NCBI GenBank assembly: GCA_944388995.1
Contig: CALXKN010000002.1
Coordinates: 109,921 to 173,920, forward strand
Length of the DNA stretch: 64,000 nucleotides
Direction: 5' to 3'
DNA from: an uncultured Spirochaetota bacterium
GTDB taxonomy: Bacteria > Spirochaetota > Spirochaetia > JAFGXN01
Shown: piece after piece, positions 10,072 to 17,957 of the stretch
How positions within the stretch are numbered: position 1 is the first letter of the stretch
How the letters are laid out: every line of letters begins with the position of its first letter
Notes under the pieces: generated by a model
Seen by the model: the letters and a program-made list of their open reading frames with translations, nothing else
What the model was told of the DNA's origin: nothing
Databases searched by the model: none
Made by a program: the position numbers and the translations under genes

Positions 10072-11345
10072 TTTGCCGGAATGCGGTCGAACCCGGTATA
10101 CGGCCGCAGTTTTTCGGGAATCAGAACGGAGCCGTCAGCCTGCTGAAAGTTTTCCAGCAGCGCGATCATGGCGCGGGAAACGGCGACCGCCGTTCCGTTG
10201 AGCATATGCACATACTCTTTTTTTCCGTCGGCGGTTTTGTATTTAATGTTCAGGCGGCGGGACTGGTAGTCGGTGCAGTTGGAGGTCGAAGTGATCTCTC
10301 CGAAGCCGCCGTTTTCGCCGCGGCCGGGCATCCATGCTTCCAAATCGAATTTCCGGTAGGCGGGGGCTCCCAAATCGCCGGTGCAGGTGTCAACGACGCG
10401 GAAGGGGATCTCCAGCCCGGAGAAAATTTCCTTTTCGGTTTCAAGCAGCATTTTGTGGAGAGCGTCGGACTCTTCCGGTTTGCAGAAGACAAACATTTCC
10501 ACCTTTGAAAACTGATGCACGCGGTAAAGTCCCTTTGAATACTGACCGGCGGCTCCGGCTTCCCGGCGGAAGCAGTGGGAAAGTCCCGCCAGCATCAGCG
10601 GCAGTTTTTCTTCTTCAATGACGGTTGAAGCGAGCGAACCGCCAAGTGTAATTTCAGCTGTTCCGACCAAACAGGTGCCGGTTTCTTCTAATGCATAAAT
10701 ATTGCTTTCGTTGCCGCGCGGATTGAAGCCGATTCCTTCGAGAATTTCTTCTTTGGCAATGTCGGGCGTAATGACGGGTGTAAATCCTTTTTTTATCAGA
10801 ATGTCGATGGCGTAGCGGGTCAGCGCCAGCTCCAAAATCACCGCTTCGTTTTTCAGGTAGTAAAATTTCGGTCCCGTAACTTTTGTCGCCGTGTCAAAGT
10901 CGATTAAATCCAAATCTTCTCCGATTTGAACATGATCTTTCGGTTGAAATGAAAAATGGGGAATGGTTCCGCAGCGTTCGGTTTCTAGGCTGTCTTTATC
11001 CTCTTTTCCGACCGGTGCGTCCGGGTGGGCATAATTTGGAATTTTATGGGATTCGATTCTGAATTGTTGTTCGCATTCACTCAGCTTTTTTTCTTCGTCG
11101 GCAATCGCTTCTTTCAGCGTTTTGCCCTCTTCGATCAGCGCCGTCCGTTCTTCGGGAGAAATCGGACTTTTCATTTTGGCGGCGTTTCGGTTGCGCTGAG
11201 AACGCAGCGCTTCGATTTTTGTCTGCAGGGCGTTTTTTTGTTCCTGCAATGCGATAACAGCGTCAAGATCAACATTCATGAAACGGTTGCGGATATTGGC
11301 TTCGATTTCAGCCTTCCGCGTCTTCAAATCTTTCAAATCAATCAT
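10059..11345 (-). CDS. serS: Seryl-tRNA synthetase
   Basis: This is a 428-residue class II synthetase of normal length. Residues 1-110 form the N-terminal coiled-coil arm (basic and acidic heptads, KNALQTKIEALRSQRNRNAAKM). Motif 2 is visible in SHCFRREAGAAGQYSKGLYR and motif 3 in the C-terminal part, with TSTSNCTDYQSRRLNIKYK and NGTAVAVSRAMIALLENFQ. It charges tRNA-Ser in the cytoplasm. A clear promoter sits directly upstream with only 5 bases between the -10 and the ATG and no SD, so the mRNA is predicted to be leaderless. The neuB-like gene overlaps its 3' end by 13 bases and is probably in the same transcript. Confidence 0.97.
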   Translation of the reverse strand: MIDLKDLKTRKAEIEANIRNRFMNVDLDAVIALQEQKNALQTKIEALRSQRNRNAAKMKSPISPEERTALIEEGKTLKEAIADEEKKLSECEQQFRIESHKIPNYAHPDAPVGKEDKDSLETERCGTIPHFSFQPKDHVQIGEDLDLIDFDTATKVTGPKFYYLKNEAVILELALTRYAIDILIKKGFTPVITPDIAKEEILEGIGFNPRGNESNIYALEETGTCLVGTAEITLGGSLASTVIEEEKLPLMLAGLSHCFRREAGAAGQYSKGLYRVHQFSKVEMFVFCKPEESDALHKMLLETEKEIFSGLEIPFRVVDTCTGDLGAPAYRKFDLEAWMPGRGENGGFGEITSTSNCTDYQSRRLNIKYKTADGKKEYVHMLNGTAVAVSRAMIALLENFQQADGSVLIPEKLRPYTGFDRIPAKCRK

Positions 11346-11350
11346 GGTTC

Positions 11351-11379
11351 ATTGTACCGCAGCAAGGAAAAAAACTCAA
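11351..11379 (-). promoter_or_regulatory. serS promoter, leaderless type
   Basis: On the minus strand TTGAGT (11374-11379), 17-base spacer, TACAAT (11351-11356), then only GAACC before the serS ATG at 11345. A start site 6-8 bases after the -10 would fall on or next to the A of the ATG. No SD is present. Confidence 0.8.
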
Positions 11380-11400
11380 CCGTTTTGAGCTGATTTTCAG

Positions 11401-11511
11401 GGATGCGCCTTGCGTTCCTCGGCGGCCGCGGGCGGAGGCGCGAGCGGCGCGGCGGGGGCCGCAAGGCCGTCTGCCGAAGGCAGACCGCGCCCGCCGCCGA
11501 CGCGGTGCGCG
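11401..11511. repeat. GC-rich palindromic dispersed element, copy A
   Basis: Very GC-rich block filling the gap between the serS promoter and the trmL stop. It contains a perfect hairpin GTCTGCC-GAA-GGCAGAC at 11469-11485. Read on the minus strand, the 67 bases at 11437-11503 align with 56467-56533 with only about five differences. It includes no convincing gene. Confidence 0.8.
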
Positions 11512-11565
11512 GCGTCAGACGCGCACGCGCCCGAAAAGAGAATCGGACCGTTGAGAGACGGCTGC

Positions 11566-12057
11566 TCAGGCGTCTGTCAGACGTCCTTCTTTTTGCAGAA
11601 ACGGAAAACCGTTTTGGCGCAGCGCTTCGTAGAGAACGACGGCGGCGCAGTTGGAGAGGTTCAGGCTGCGGATTTGAGGCAACATCGGAATGCGGAAGCA
11701 GTCGCCGTAATGCGCTTTCAGAACGGATTCGGGAATGCCGGCGCTCTCTTTTCCGAAAATCAGGTGAAACGGCTGAGGATAGGAGGTTTCGTTGTACGCT
11801 TTCGCCGCTTTGGTTGACAGAAAAAACCGCCGGACGCCGCCGCTTGCCCGGATGTAGTCGTCAAACGAATCGTAGAGTGAAAGCGTCAGTTTGTCCCAGT
11901 AGTCAAGGCCGGCGCGTCTGACCGCTTTTTCGCCGACGGAGAAGCCGAGCGGCCGGATGAGAATCAGTTCGGTTCCCGTCGCGGCGCAGGTTCGGGCAAT
12001 GTTTCCCGTGTTTTGGGGAATTTCCGGTTCGAGCAGAACCACAGCGTTGTTCATCAT
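11566..12057 (-). CDS. trmL: tRNA (cytidine/uridine-34-2'-O)-methyltransferase TrmL
   Basis: This is a 163-residue SPOUT methyltransferase of the TrmL/YibK type and of the usual length. The N-terminus has VVLLEPEIPQNTGNIARTCAATG, the middle has the KAVRRAGLDYWD motif, and the trefoil-knot SAM site has LIFGKESAGIPESV, RIPMLPQIRSLNLSNCAAVVLYEAL. TrmL methylates the 2'-oxygen of the wobble base of certain tRNA-Leu species. The start is ATG at 12057 (a second ATG follows at once). There is no SD; the -10 lies 6 bases before the ATG, so a leaderless mRNA is predicted. Its -35 is shared, on the opposite strand, with the promoter of the divergent DUF2147 gene. Confidence 0.93.
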   Translation of the reverse strand: MMNNAVVLLEPEIPQNTGNIARTCAATGTELILIRPLGFSVGEKAVRRAGLDYWDKLTLSLYDSFDDYIRASGGVRRFFLSTKAAKAYNETSYPQPFHLIFGKESAGIPESVLKAHYGDCFRIPMLPQIRSLNLSNCAAVVLYEALRQNGFPFLQKEGRLTDA

Positions 12058-12063
12058 AATTTA

Positions 12064-12115
12064 ATCTTATCCGAAAAAAAAGAGCTTGACAACCCGCGGG
12101 GGATGAGCTTAAAAT
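12064..12115. promoter_or_regulatory. Divergent promoters sharing one -35 block
   Basis: Plus strand: TTGACA (12086-12091), 18-base spacer, TAAAAT (12110-12115) for the DUF2147 gene. Minus strand: TTGTCA (12092-12087), 17-base spacer, TAAGAT (12069-12064), then 6 bases to the trmL ATG. The heptamer TTGACAA serves as -35 on both strands, so the two RNA polymerase sites exclude each other. Confidence 0.8.
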
Positions 12116-12135
12116 AAAAAAGATTTGGAGGTCTC

Positions 12136-12672
12136 ATGAATAAAAAATTTTTGTTTTTTGTTTTGATTGTGTCCTTGGCAACCGTCGGAGCTTTCGCTCA
12201 GGATTATTCGAACGATCCGGCTATCGGTTACTGGAAGAGCGTTGACGACAAATCCGGCGAAGTGACCGGCGTTTGGAACGTCTATGTGGCCGACGACAAC
12301 AAGCTGTACGGCGAGTTGGTTTGGATTCCCGATGACGATCCCCGTTCTTTGGCAACCGCCTGCACGAAAGTCAACAAGTACGACGACATTCCGTTTGAAG
12401 GCAATCCGGCCGAAAGAACCGTTCTGAACACTCCGTGGCTCTATAAATTGGAGTATGAGAGCGAAGGCGTCTGGAAAAAAGGTCACATCATCGATCCGAG
12501 CGACGGCAACCACTATTACGGCGGAATTACCTATGAAGACGGCAAACTGTCGATGAGAGGTTCGCTGGACAAGCGCGGCTGGCTCGGACGCTCCCAGATT
12601 TGGGAACCGATTGAAAAAGCCGAAGTAGACAAACTGATTGCCGAAGCGAATGCGAAATTCGGCATTAATTGA
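12136..12672 (+). CDS. DUF2147 family secreted protein
   Basis: This is a 178-residue protein with a signal peptide (residues 1-21, VGAFA-QD) and one DUF2147 domain: DPAIGYWKSVDDKSGEVTGVWNVY at the start, KLYGELVWIPDDD, then KGHIIDPSDGNHYYGGITYEDGKLSMRGSL and RSQIWEPI at the end. DUF2147 proteins are small periplasmic or outer-membrane beta-barrel-like (lipocalin/FABP-like) proteins of unknown role. An SD (GGAGG) lies 4 bases before the ATG and a good promoter lies upstream. The gene stands alone; its stop overlaps the stop of convergent dinB by 8 bases, and its terminator (12691-12724) is inside dinB. Confidence 0.9.
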   Translation: MNKKFLFFVLIVSLATVGAFAQDYSNDPAIGYWKSVDDKSGEVTGVWNVYVADDNKLYGELVWIPDDDPRSLATACTKVNKYDDIPFEGNPAERTVLNTPWLYKLEYESEGVWKKGHIIDPSDGNHYYGGITYEDGKLSMRGSLDKRGWLGRSQIWEPIEKAEVDKLIAEANAKFGIN

Positions 12673-13837
12673 GTTTTCTTTCGGAAAGCGAAGAGGCCTT
12701 GGTCAGACTGAGGCCTCTTTTTTTCAGGTCGAGAACCGCCCGGTCGGTCTTCTGCTGCTTTTCATCGCGGTCGGTTTCCCGGAACAGCTCCTGCTGAACC
12801 GATCCGGAGGGTTCAATCTGAAGGCCGACGCCGATAAGCCGCAGTTTGCGTCCGGGGTCGGCGCGGCGGCTGAAAAGGGTTTCGGCGCACTGCAGCAGGG
12901 CGGCCGAGTGGGGAATGCATGAGGCGAAGGTTTCGCGGGCGGAGACGGTGGTAAAGTCGTCGTAACGGATTTTCAGAAAAACGGTCCGGCTTTTGACATT
13001 TTGCGCCAGCGCGCGGAAGAAGACTTTTTCGCATAACCGCGACAGACAGGTGTGAATTTCTTCGGGATCGTCGGTATCGGTTAAAAACGTTTCTTCGTTG
13101 CTGACGGAACGGCTTTTGTGTTCGTCTTTAAAAACTCCCGGATCGGCGCCGCGGGCGGCCGAGTGCAGAAACAGTCCCATCGCTTTGCCGAAGCGTTTCT
13201 CCAGAAAAGTCAGCGGCTTTGTTTTCAGGTCGGCGACGGTACGGATTCGAAGCGACTCGAGTTTGGCGAAAGTCGATTTTCCGACGCCCCACAAATCTTT
13301 TAACGGAATTTTTTCCATAAACGCCTCTTCCTCGCCGGGAAGAACGCGGAAGCAGCCGTCCGGTTTGTCAGCCTCCGAAGCGATTTTGGCAACGTATTTG
13401 TTGGCGGCGATGCCGACCGAGACGGTAAGGCCGGTTTTGCGGAAAACCTCGTTCTTAATTGTTCCGGCAGTTTCCTCCGGATCAGGGTATATCTTTTCAG
13501 TGTTGCTCATGTCGAGGGAGGCTTCGTCAATCGACAGCTGCCGGACAACCGGCGAATAATTCCGGAAACACTCCATGACGGTGCGCGAAAGGGAGCGGTA
13601 GAGTCCGAAGTTGACCGGTAAAAAAACGGCGGACGGACACAGCGCGTAGGCTTTGGAAATCGGCATGGCGGAACGGATTCCGTAGCGGCGCGCTTCGTAA
13701 GAACAGGCGGCGACAACGCCCCGTTCGGTCGGTTTGGCGCCGATGACAACGGGAAGACCGCGGTATTCGGGATGAGCGGCCTGTTCGGCTGAGGCAAAAA
13801 AAGCGTCGATGTCAATATGGAAATAAAGTTTTCCCAT
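12665..13837 (-). CDS. dinB: DNA polymerase IV (Y-family)
   Basis: This is a 390-residue Y-family polymerase. The palm carboxylates are Asp9 in FHIDIDAFFASAE and Asp104/Glu105 in LSIDEASLD. The fingers motif is GVVAACSYEARRYGIRSAMP and the thumb HhH motif is KDLWGVGKSTFAKL. A little-finger domain follows (SRSVSNEETF, then VFLKIRYDDFTTVSARETF). Pol IV extends past lesions and is error-prone. The C-terminus lacks a clear QLxLF beta-clamp motif; instead a basic tail is encoded by the overprinted terminator, while the QQELF segment near residue 357 could serve as the clamp contact. No SD is visible before the ATG; a weak AT-rich -10 lies very close. Confidence 0.95.
   Translation of the reverse strand: MGKLYFHIDIDAFFASAEQAAHPEYRGLPVVIGAKPTERGVVAACSYEARRYGIRSAMPISKAYALCPSAVFLPVNFGLYRSLSRTVMECFRNYSPVVRQLSIDEASLDMSNTEKIYPDPEETAGTIKNEVFRKTGLTVSVGIAANKYVAKIASEADKPDGCFRVLPGEEEAFMEKIPLKDLWGVGKSTFAKLESLRIRTVADLKTKPLTFLEKRFGKAMGLFLHSAARGADPGVFKDEHKSRSVSNEETFLTDTDDPEEIHTCLSRLCEKVFFRALAQNVKSRTVFLKIRYDDFTTVSARETFASCIPHSAALLQCAETLFSRRADPGRKLRLIGVGLQIEPSGSVQQELFRETDRDEKQQKTDRAVLDLKKRGLSLTKASSLSERKLN
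12691..12724 (+). terminator. Intrinsic terminator of the DUF2147 gene, inside dinB
   Basis: Perfect 9-bp stem AAGAGGCCT/AGGCCTCTT (12691-12699 and 12711-12719) with an 11-base loop and a T run to 12724. It is overprinted on the last codons of dinB, where it encodes the KKRG-type segment near the C-terminus. Confidence 0.87.
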
Positions 13838-13852
13838 TGATTATTTTTACGC

Positions 13853-13858
13853 TATAAT
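13853..13858 (+). promoter_or_regulatory. Candidate -10 (TATAAT) for the gene at 13888
   Basis: Consensus TATAAT 29 bases before the ATG at 13888, in the intergenic gap between divergent dinB and the unknown gene. The -35 region is poor, so confidence is limited. Confidence 0.45.
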
Positions 13859-13887
13859 ATACGATAAATTCAATAGGTTCTTCAGCA

Positions 13888-15051
13888 ATGTTAAACAGCA
13901 AAAAGAAAAAAAACTTTGAAACTTCTGTCAGTCTGGCGCTTACGCCGAAGGGAATGGATATTTTCCTGAAAGCCAACCGCGGATACGATATTTTTACGAC
14001 GGTCGATCATAAACGGAATTACGGGCTTCAGATGTCGCGTTTTGAATTTCAGACACTGCGTTCCCTTTTGGAGGGAGAATCGATTTACAAGGCGGAGATG
14101 CCGTTTTACCGTTTTGAGCAGACGCGGGAAGAGATTCCCGACATAACAAAACTTTTTCTGAATTTTATTTTTCACCGGCGGTTTGCGCAGGAGGTTTTGC
14201 GCCTGATGATTGATTCCCGCGTGTTCGGGGTTTGGTTGGAGCGTCACGGCGGGAGAACGTACACCTACGAAACCTTTGAATCGCCGCTGAGCGACGAATT
14301 TTTGGCAAAATATCAGAACGGGAAGCTGAGCGCCGATGAGATGCAGACGAAAATCCTCGATTTGATTCGCCCGCGCGTCATGGATGAGGCGAAATGGTCG
14401 GCTTCTCAGCAGAATATCGCCATGCTCTCCGCAAAAAAATTTCTTGCGGCGGTCAATAATTCCGTATGGTTCGGAATGTCGCTGCTGGCACAGGTCGGTA
14501 AGGCGGCGGATTACTTTGAGGCGGTTGCCGATCTCCTGTGGAAGCGGCTGAAAGCGGTTCGGGAGTGCGGCGCTTTTGCCGATGTTGTCAGCCGGATTGC
14601 GGAAGAACAGCTTTATTTAAAAGTAAAAGAAATGCTCCGTTGTGCGAAGGAGTCGGTTAAAGTGACGGCGGCCAATGCGGAGGAAATTGAAAACGAATTT
14701 CATTTGCTGGCAACCGAACGGGAGGCGGTCCGCGAGCTGATTCTTTGGTCGGTAAACGAAACAAAGACCGGCGGCGATTTCGTAAGACGGCTGGATGTCT
14801 ACATTGTTCTCGGCGGCGGCAGCAACGCGGTGATTTCCGACGTTCAGCGGTTTTCTCAGAAAGAGGGACTGGCGACGGTTTATGATGAATTTTTAAGCCG
14901 TCATATCGAAAAGGAAAAAGAGGCGCCGGTTGCGTGCCGGGGAGCGGTCTTCCTTGAAAAAAATCTGAAGAAATACGGCGTCGGATTTTCCTACGCGTTT
15001 ACGCAGACGGACAAGCGTCAGGGGCTCATTCAGCTGCGGGTTCAAATTTAG
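13888..15051 (+). CDS. Unknown 387-residue cytoplasmic protein
   Basis: I do not recognise a family. The protein has no signal peptide or membrane segment, starts with a lysine-rich stretch (residues 4-8), and is mostly predicted helical with many Arg/Glu pairs. Notable segments are LKANRGYDIFTTVDHKRNYGL near residue 30, WLERHGGRTYTYETFESPL around 120, WSASQQNIAMLSAKKFLAAV around 172, and RRLDVYIVLGGGSNAVISDV around 305, where the GGGSN loop could bind a phosphate group. SD support is weak (only an AGG 13 bases before the ATG). The 3' end overlaps convergent ddl by 26 bases. Codon use resembles the neighbours, so it is likely a native lineage-specific gene. Confidence 0.7.
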   Translation: MLNSKKKKNFETSVSLALTPKGMDIFLKANRGYDIFTTVDHKRNYGLQMSRFEFQTLRSLLEGESIYKAEMPFYRFEQTREEIPDITKLFLNFIFHRRFAQEVLRLMIDSRVFGVWLERHGGRTYTYETFESPLSDEFLAKYQNGKLSADEMQTKILDLIRPRVMDEAKWSASQQNIAMLSAKKFLAAVNNSVWFGMSLLAQVGKAADYFEAVADLLWKRLKAVRECGAFADVVSRIAEEQLYLKVKEMLRCAKESVKVTAANAEEIENEFHLLATEREAVRELILWSVNETKTGGDFVRRLDVYIVLGGGSNAVISDVQRFSQKEGLATVYDEFLSRHIEKEKEAPVACRGAVFLEKNLKKYGVGFSYAFTQTDKRQGLIQLRVQI

Positions 15052-16075
15052 GGCGCTCTTCGAATTCTTTCAGACCGAGACGGATGATTTCCGTCAGCGC
15101 GTCGGTAACGTTTAAACCGTTTTCCTCACACATCAGGGGAAAGAGACTGCCGCCGGTAAAGCCGGGAAGCGTATTGATTTCATTCAGAAACACATGGCCG
15201 GACTCTTTCTCAAGAAAAAAATCGATACGGGCAAAACCCCGCACTTCACACCGCTCGGCGGCTTCAGCGGCCAGAGCGCGGATTTTTTCGGCCGTCTGCG
15301 GAGGCAAATCGGCGCGCATGCGGATGGCGGTTGAGCCGTTATCAAAATACTTCGATTTGTAGTCGTAGAATTCGCCCGAAGTCACAACCTCTCCCGGCGG
15401 AAAGACGGTAAACGGGCCGCTGCCGATAACAGCGCACTCGATTTCCCGGGCATTGAGACACCGTTCCAACAGCACTTTGGAATCAAAGGCAAAACCGTCT
15501 CCGACGGCGGCCGCCAGTTCGGCTTCGGTTTTGACTTTGGCGACCCCGCGGCTGGAACCGGCGTTGGCAGGTTTCACCACAAGCGGAAAGCCGATGCGGG
15601 CAGCCGCCGCGGAGGCCTCTTCGGCGCGGCGGATGGTTTCGGAGGGCACAACGGGAATGCCGGCGGCAGCGCACAGCCGTTTTGTCAGATCCTTATCCAT
15701 GCAGACGGCGCTGCCGACAGTCCGGCAGCCGGCGTAAGGTACTCCCAGCATTTCCAGAAATCCCTGGAGGCGACCGTCTTCACCGAAAGCACCGTGGGTC
15801 ATCGGAAAAACGAAGCCGATTCTTTCACCGCCGACGGTCACTTCTTCCCCCGGAGTGAAGGTCAACGGTTCGCCGGCGAGGCTTTCTTCGGAGAGGGAAA
15901 ACGGAGCGCCGTCTTCGGGCGGCAGCGCGCGGTAAAAGCGGCCGCCGCGGGTGATGCCGACGGGAACCGGCCGGAACAGCCGCCGGTCCAGACGGCTGTA
16001 AACGGTGGCGGCGGAACGCAGCGATACTTCGTGTTCGGGGGAATTCCCTCCGAAAAGAATCATGACATTAATCAT
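15026..16075 (-). CDS. ddl: D-alanine--D-alanine ligase
   Basis: This is a 349-residue ATP-grasp enzyme that makes the D-Ala-D-Ala dipeptide for peptidoglycan. Motifs are MILFGGNSPEHEVSLRSA (N-terminal signature), MTHGAFGEDGRLQGFLEMLGVPYAG, PLVVKPANAGSSRGVAKV (ATP lysine and Ser loop), ARIDFFLEK and FLNEINTLPGFT (metal site). I chose the ATG at 16075 (AAGGAAA SD 6-7 bases upstream). A longer in-frame start at 16141 would add 22 residues that look like the transporter subunit gene read in another frame. It overlaps that upstream 47-residue gene by 8 bases, so NSS transporter, small subunit and ddl form one operon. This suggests the transporter may bring in an amino acid such as alanine. Confidence 0.95.
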   Translation of the reverse strand: MINVMILFGGNSPEHEVSLRSAATVYSRLDRRLFRPVPVGITRGGRFYRALPPEDGAPFSLSEESLAGEPLTFTPGEEVTVGGERIGFVFPMTHGAFGEDGRLQGFLEMLGVPYAGCRTVGSAVCMDKDLTKRLCAAAGIPVVPSETIRRAEEASAAAARIGFPLVVKPANAGSSRGVAKVKTEAELAAAVGDGFAFDSKVLLERCLNAREIECAVIGSGPFTVFPPGEVVTSGEFYDYKSKYFDNGSTAIRMRADLPPQTAEKIRALAAEAAERCEVRGFARIDFFLEKESGHVFLNEINTLPGFTGGSLFPLMCEENGLNVTDALTEIIRLGLKEFEERPKFEPAAE

Positions 16076-16211
16076 TTCGGTTTCCTTTTGAACCGGAGGG
16101 AGGTTCGGGGCGGTCCGGTTTTTTGCGGAATGCCAAAACAAAGCAGACGGTAATTCCGCCGAACACGGTTGTCAGCGCCGCGATCATCATAAAAAGAGCG
16201 GAAGGACTCAC
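16068..16211 (-). CDS. MetS-like small subunit of NSS transporter (47 aa)
   Basis: This is a short gene between the transporter and ddl. It starts with GTG at 16211 in a GTGA overlap with the transporter stop, behind a good SD (AAGGAGG). The product has a short N-terminus (MSPSALF), one hydrophobic helix (about residues 7-28, including TTVFGGITVCFVLAF) and a basic/proline-rich tail (RKKPDRPEPP). This is the layout of the MetS-type small subunits that accompany NSS-family methionine/alanine importers (MetP) in Gram-positive bacteria and are needed for transport. Position, length, topology and coupling support the call; sequence similarity could not be tested. Confidence 0.75.
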   Translation of the reverse strand: MSPSALFMMIAALTTVFGGITVCFVLAFRKKPDRPEPPSGSKGNRND

Positions 16212-17758
16212 GGTTTGCCTCCTTTTCCGTCGGAAAACTCCTCCCAAATGTGGAGCAGGGTCTCTTTTGTTCGTTTTGCCGAAAATTTTTGGGCAACTGC
16301 CGCCAGCAGCACCAGAAGCGCCATCATCAGCCAGCCAAAAACGAAGAGGGCGGCCGCCGGGTACCCGCCGTAGTTCGGAAGCGAAGAGGAGAAGAGGCCG
16401 GCGATATTGGCCGACAGCATGACAATCAGAACGAGCGGCGTCAGAGCCGAGACGCAGAACTTCCAGACGGAACCGATTTTAAAGTCGGAGATCCGGTTTG
16501 CGTGATCGCTCAGGAAATCCGGTTTCAGAACCCAGCAGACGAGAATCAGTTCGCAGAGACCGCCGGCCAGCATTCCGAAGTTGCCGGAGAAGTAGTCGGC
16601 GATGTCGAGCGTCAAAAGTCCCGAACGGAATGTGTAGAGAATGCTGAGGAGAAAGCCGGCCGCGCAGATGACGGAAACGCTTTTGCGGCGGCTGATTTTC
16701 AGCCGTTCCGTCATGGCGGCCGTCAGCGGCTCCAGCAGGGAAATAATGGAAGTCATTCCCGCGATGAAGAGCGAGAGAAAGAAGAGCGGTCCGAAAATGC
16801 GTGCGCCGGGCATTCCGCTGAGGGCTTCGGGAACGGTGACAAAGGTCAGGGCCGGACCGCCTTCCACCACATCACGGACCGTCAGCCCCTGCGCGGCGGC
16901 CATGGCTCCGAGAGTGGCGAAAATCATAATGCCGCTGACAAGGCTGAACGCGGTGTCGAGCAGGCCGGTCAGGAAAGCGTTGTTGGTCACGTCGCTCTCT
17001 TTCGGCAGGTAAGAGGCGTAGGTAATCATGGTGCCGACGCCCAGGCTCATGGAGAAAAAGACTTGACCGTAAGCGCTGATCCAAATGTTGATGTCCGTCA
17101 GCCGCCTGAAATCGGGTTCAAAGAGGGCGTTCAGTCCGGCGGCCGCTCCGGGAAGGGAAACCTGGTGAAACATCAGAATCACCATCATGAGCGCCAGCAG
17201 AGGCATAAAGATTTTTCCGGCAACTTCTACGCCGCCTTTGATGCCACGGAAAACGATAAGCCAGGAGATAAACCAAACGCAGGCGGTCAGCGCCAGCACA
17301 ACCGCATTGACTGAACCGAACTCAAACGGCGAATCGGAAACGTTTAAAAAATTTTTGAAAAAGAAACGCCCGCTGTCAGCTCCCCACCCGAGGGTAAACG
17401 AAAGTCCGATGTAATAAAACACCCATGAGAGAATCACGGCGTAAAAAGCGGCGATGAAAATCGCCAGAAGCGGCTGAAACCAGCCGATCCACTCCCAGTT
17501 GCGGTAACCGTTCCGTTTGGAGAGGCGGCGGAAAATCGTCGGCAGTCCGGCGCGCATCCGGTGTCCGAGGGAAAATTCAAACAGAACCAAGGGAATGCCG
17601 GCCGTCAGCGCCGCAATGAAGTAAGGAATCAAAAAGGCTCCTCCGCCGTTTTCGTAAGCCTGATAGGGGAAGCGCCAAATGTTTCCCAACCCGACAGCCG
17701 AGCCGACCGCGGAGAGAAGAAAGCCGATGCGGGAGCCCCACTGTTCTCTTTTCGCCAT
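16208..17758 (-). CDS. Sodium-dependent amino acid transporter (NSS family)
   Basis: This is a 516-residue membrane protein with the LeuT fold and about 12 hydrophobic helices. The TM1 signature is clear: QWGSRIGFLLSAVGSAVGLGN followed by IWRFPYQAYENGGGAFLIPY, which holds the Na+ and substrate site. TM6 carries the FFSMSLGVGTMITYASYL segment. The family imports amino acids with Na+. Association with a MetS-like subunit and ddl suggests methionine or alanine as substrate, which is inference. A strong promoter lies upstream (17785-17813) and an SD (AAGGAAGGG) precedes the ATG. Confidence 0.92.
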   Translation of the reverse strand: MAKREQWGSRIGFLLSAVGSAVGLGNIWRFPYQAYENGGGAFLIPYFIAALTAGIPLVLFEFSLGHRMRAGLPTIFRRLSKRNGYRNWEWIGWFQPLLAIFIAAFYAVILSWVFYYIGLSFTLGWGADSGRFFFKNFLNVSDSPFEFGSVNAVVLALTACVWFISWLIVFRGIKGGVEVAGKIFMPLLALMMVILMFHQVSLPGAAAGLNALFEPDFRRLTDINIWISAYGQVFFSMSLGVGTMITYASYLPKESDVTNNAFLTGLLDTAFSLVSGIMIFATLGAMAAAQGLTVRDVVEGGPALTFVTVPEALSGMPGARIFGPLFFLSLFIAGMTSIISLLEPLTAAMTERLKISRRKSVSVICAAGFLLSILYTFRSGLLTLDIADYFSGNFGMLAGGLCELILVCWVLKPDFLSDHANRISDFKIGSVWKFCVSALTPLVLIVMLSANIAGLFSSSLPNYGGYPAAALFVFGWLMMALLVLLAAVAQKFSAKRTKETLLHIWEEFSDGKGGKP

Positions 17759-17784
17759 AAACCCTTCCTTTTTAAACCGGATTT

Positions 17785-17813
17785 ATCATAGCACGATTCG
17801 GGAAAGGTTTCAA
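17785..17813 (-). promoter_or_regulatory. NSS-metS-like-ddl operon promoter
   Basis: On the minus strand TTGAAA (17813-17808), 17-base spacer, TATGAT (17790-17785), followed by a ~20-base leader with an SD. It is divergent to the tRNA promoter at 17845. Confidence 0.75.
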
Positions 17814-17844
17814 TGTGAAAAACAAAAATAAGGGCGAATTCGGC

Positions 17845-17873
17845 TTGACAAGGACGCCGGAAATTGGTATAAA
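17845..17873 (+). promoter_or_regulatory. tRNA-Gln/tRNA-Glu promoter
   Basis: TTGACA (17845-17850), 17-base spacer, TATAAA(AT) at 17868-17873, ending 9 bases before the mature 5' end of tRNA-Gln. Confidence 0.85.
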
Positions 17874-17882
17874 ATAAGAAAT

Positions 17883-17954
17883 TGGCCGATAGTGTAACGG
17901 TCAGCACCACAGATTCTGGTTCTGTTTGTGAGGGTTCGAATCCTTCTCGGCCAG
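17883..17954 (+). tRNA. tRNA-Gln (anticodon CTG)
   Basis: A 72-base cloverleaf. The acceptor stem TGGCCGA pairs with TCGGCCA, the anticodon stem ACAGA/TCTGT holds loop TTCTGGT (CTG, reads CAG), and the T loop is TTCGAAT. The discriminator is G; CCA is not encoded. It is the first gene of a two-tRNA transcript. Confidence 0.93.
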
Positions 17955-17957
17955 TAC

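Noticed and set aside
15026..16141. Longer ddl start at 16141
   Set aside because: The extra 22 residues are the small transporter-subunit gene read in another frame; ATG 16075 has the SD and the family's usual N-terminus.
16250..17314. A 354-residue plus-strand frame opposite the NSS transporter
   Set aside because: Glu/Gln/Arg-rich shadow of a membrane-protein gene with well-known motifs.
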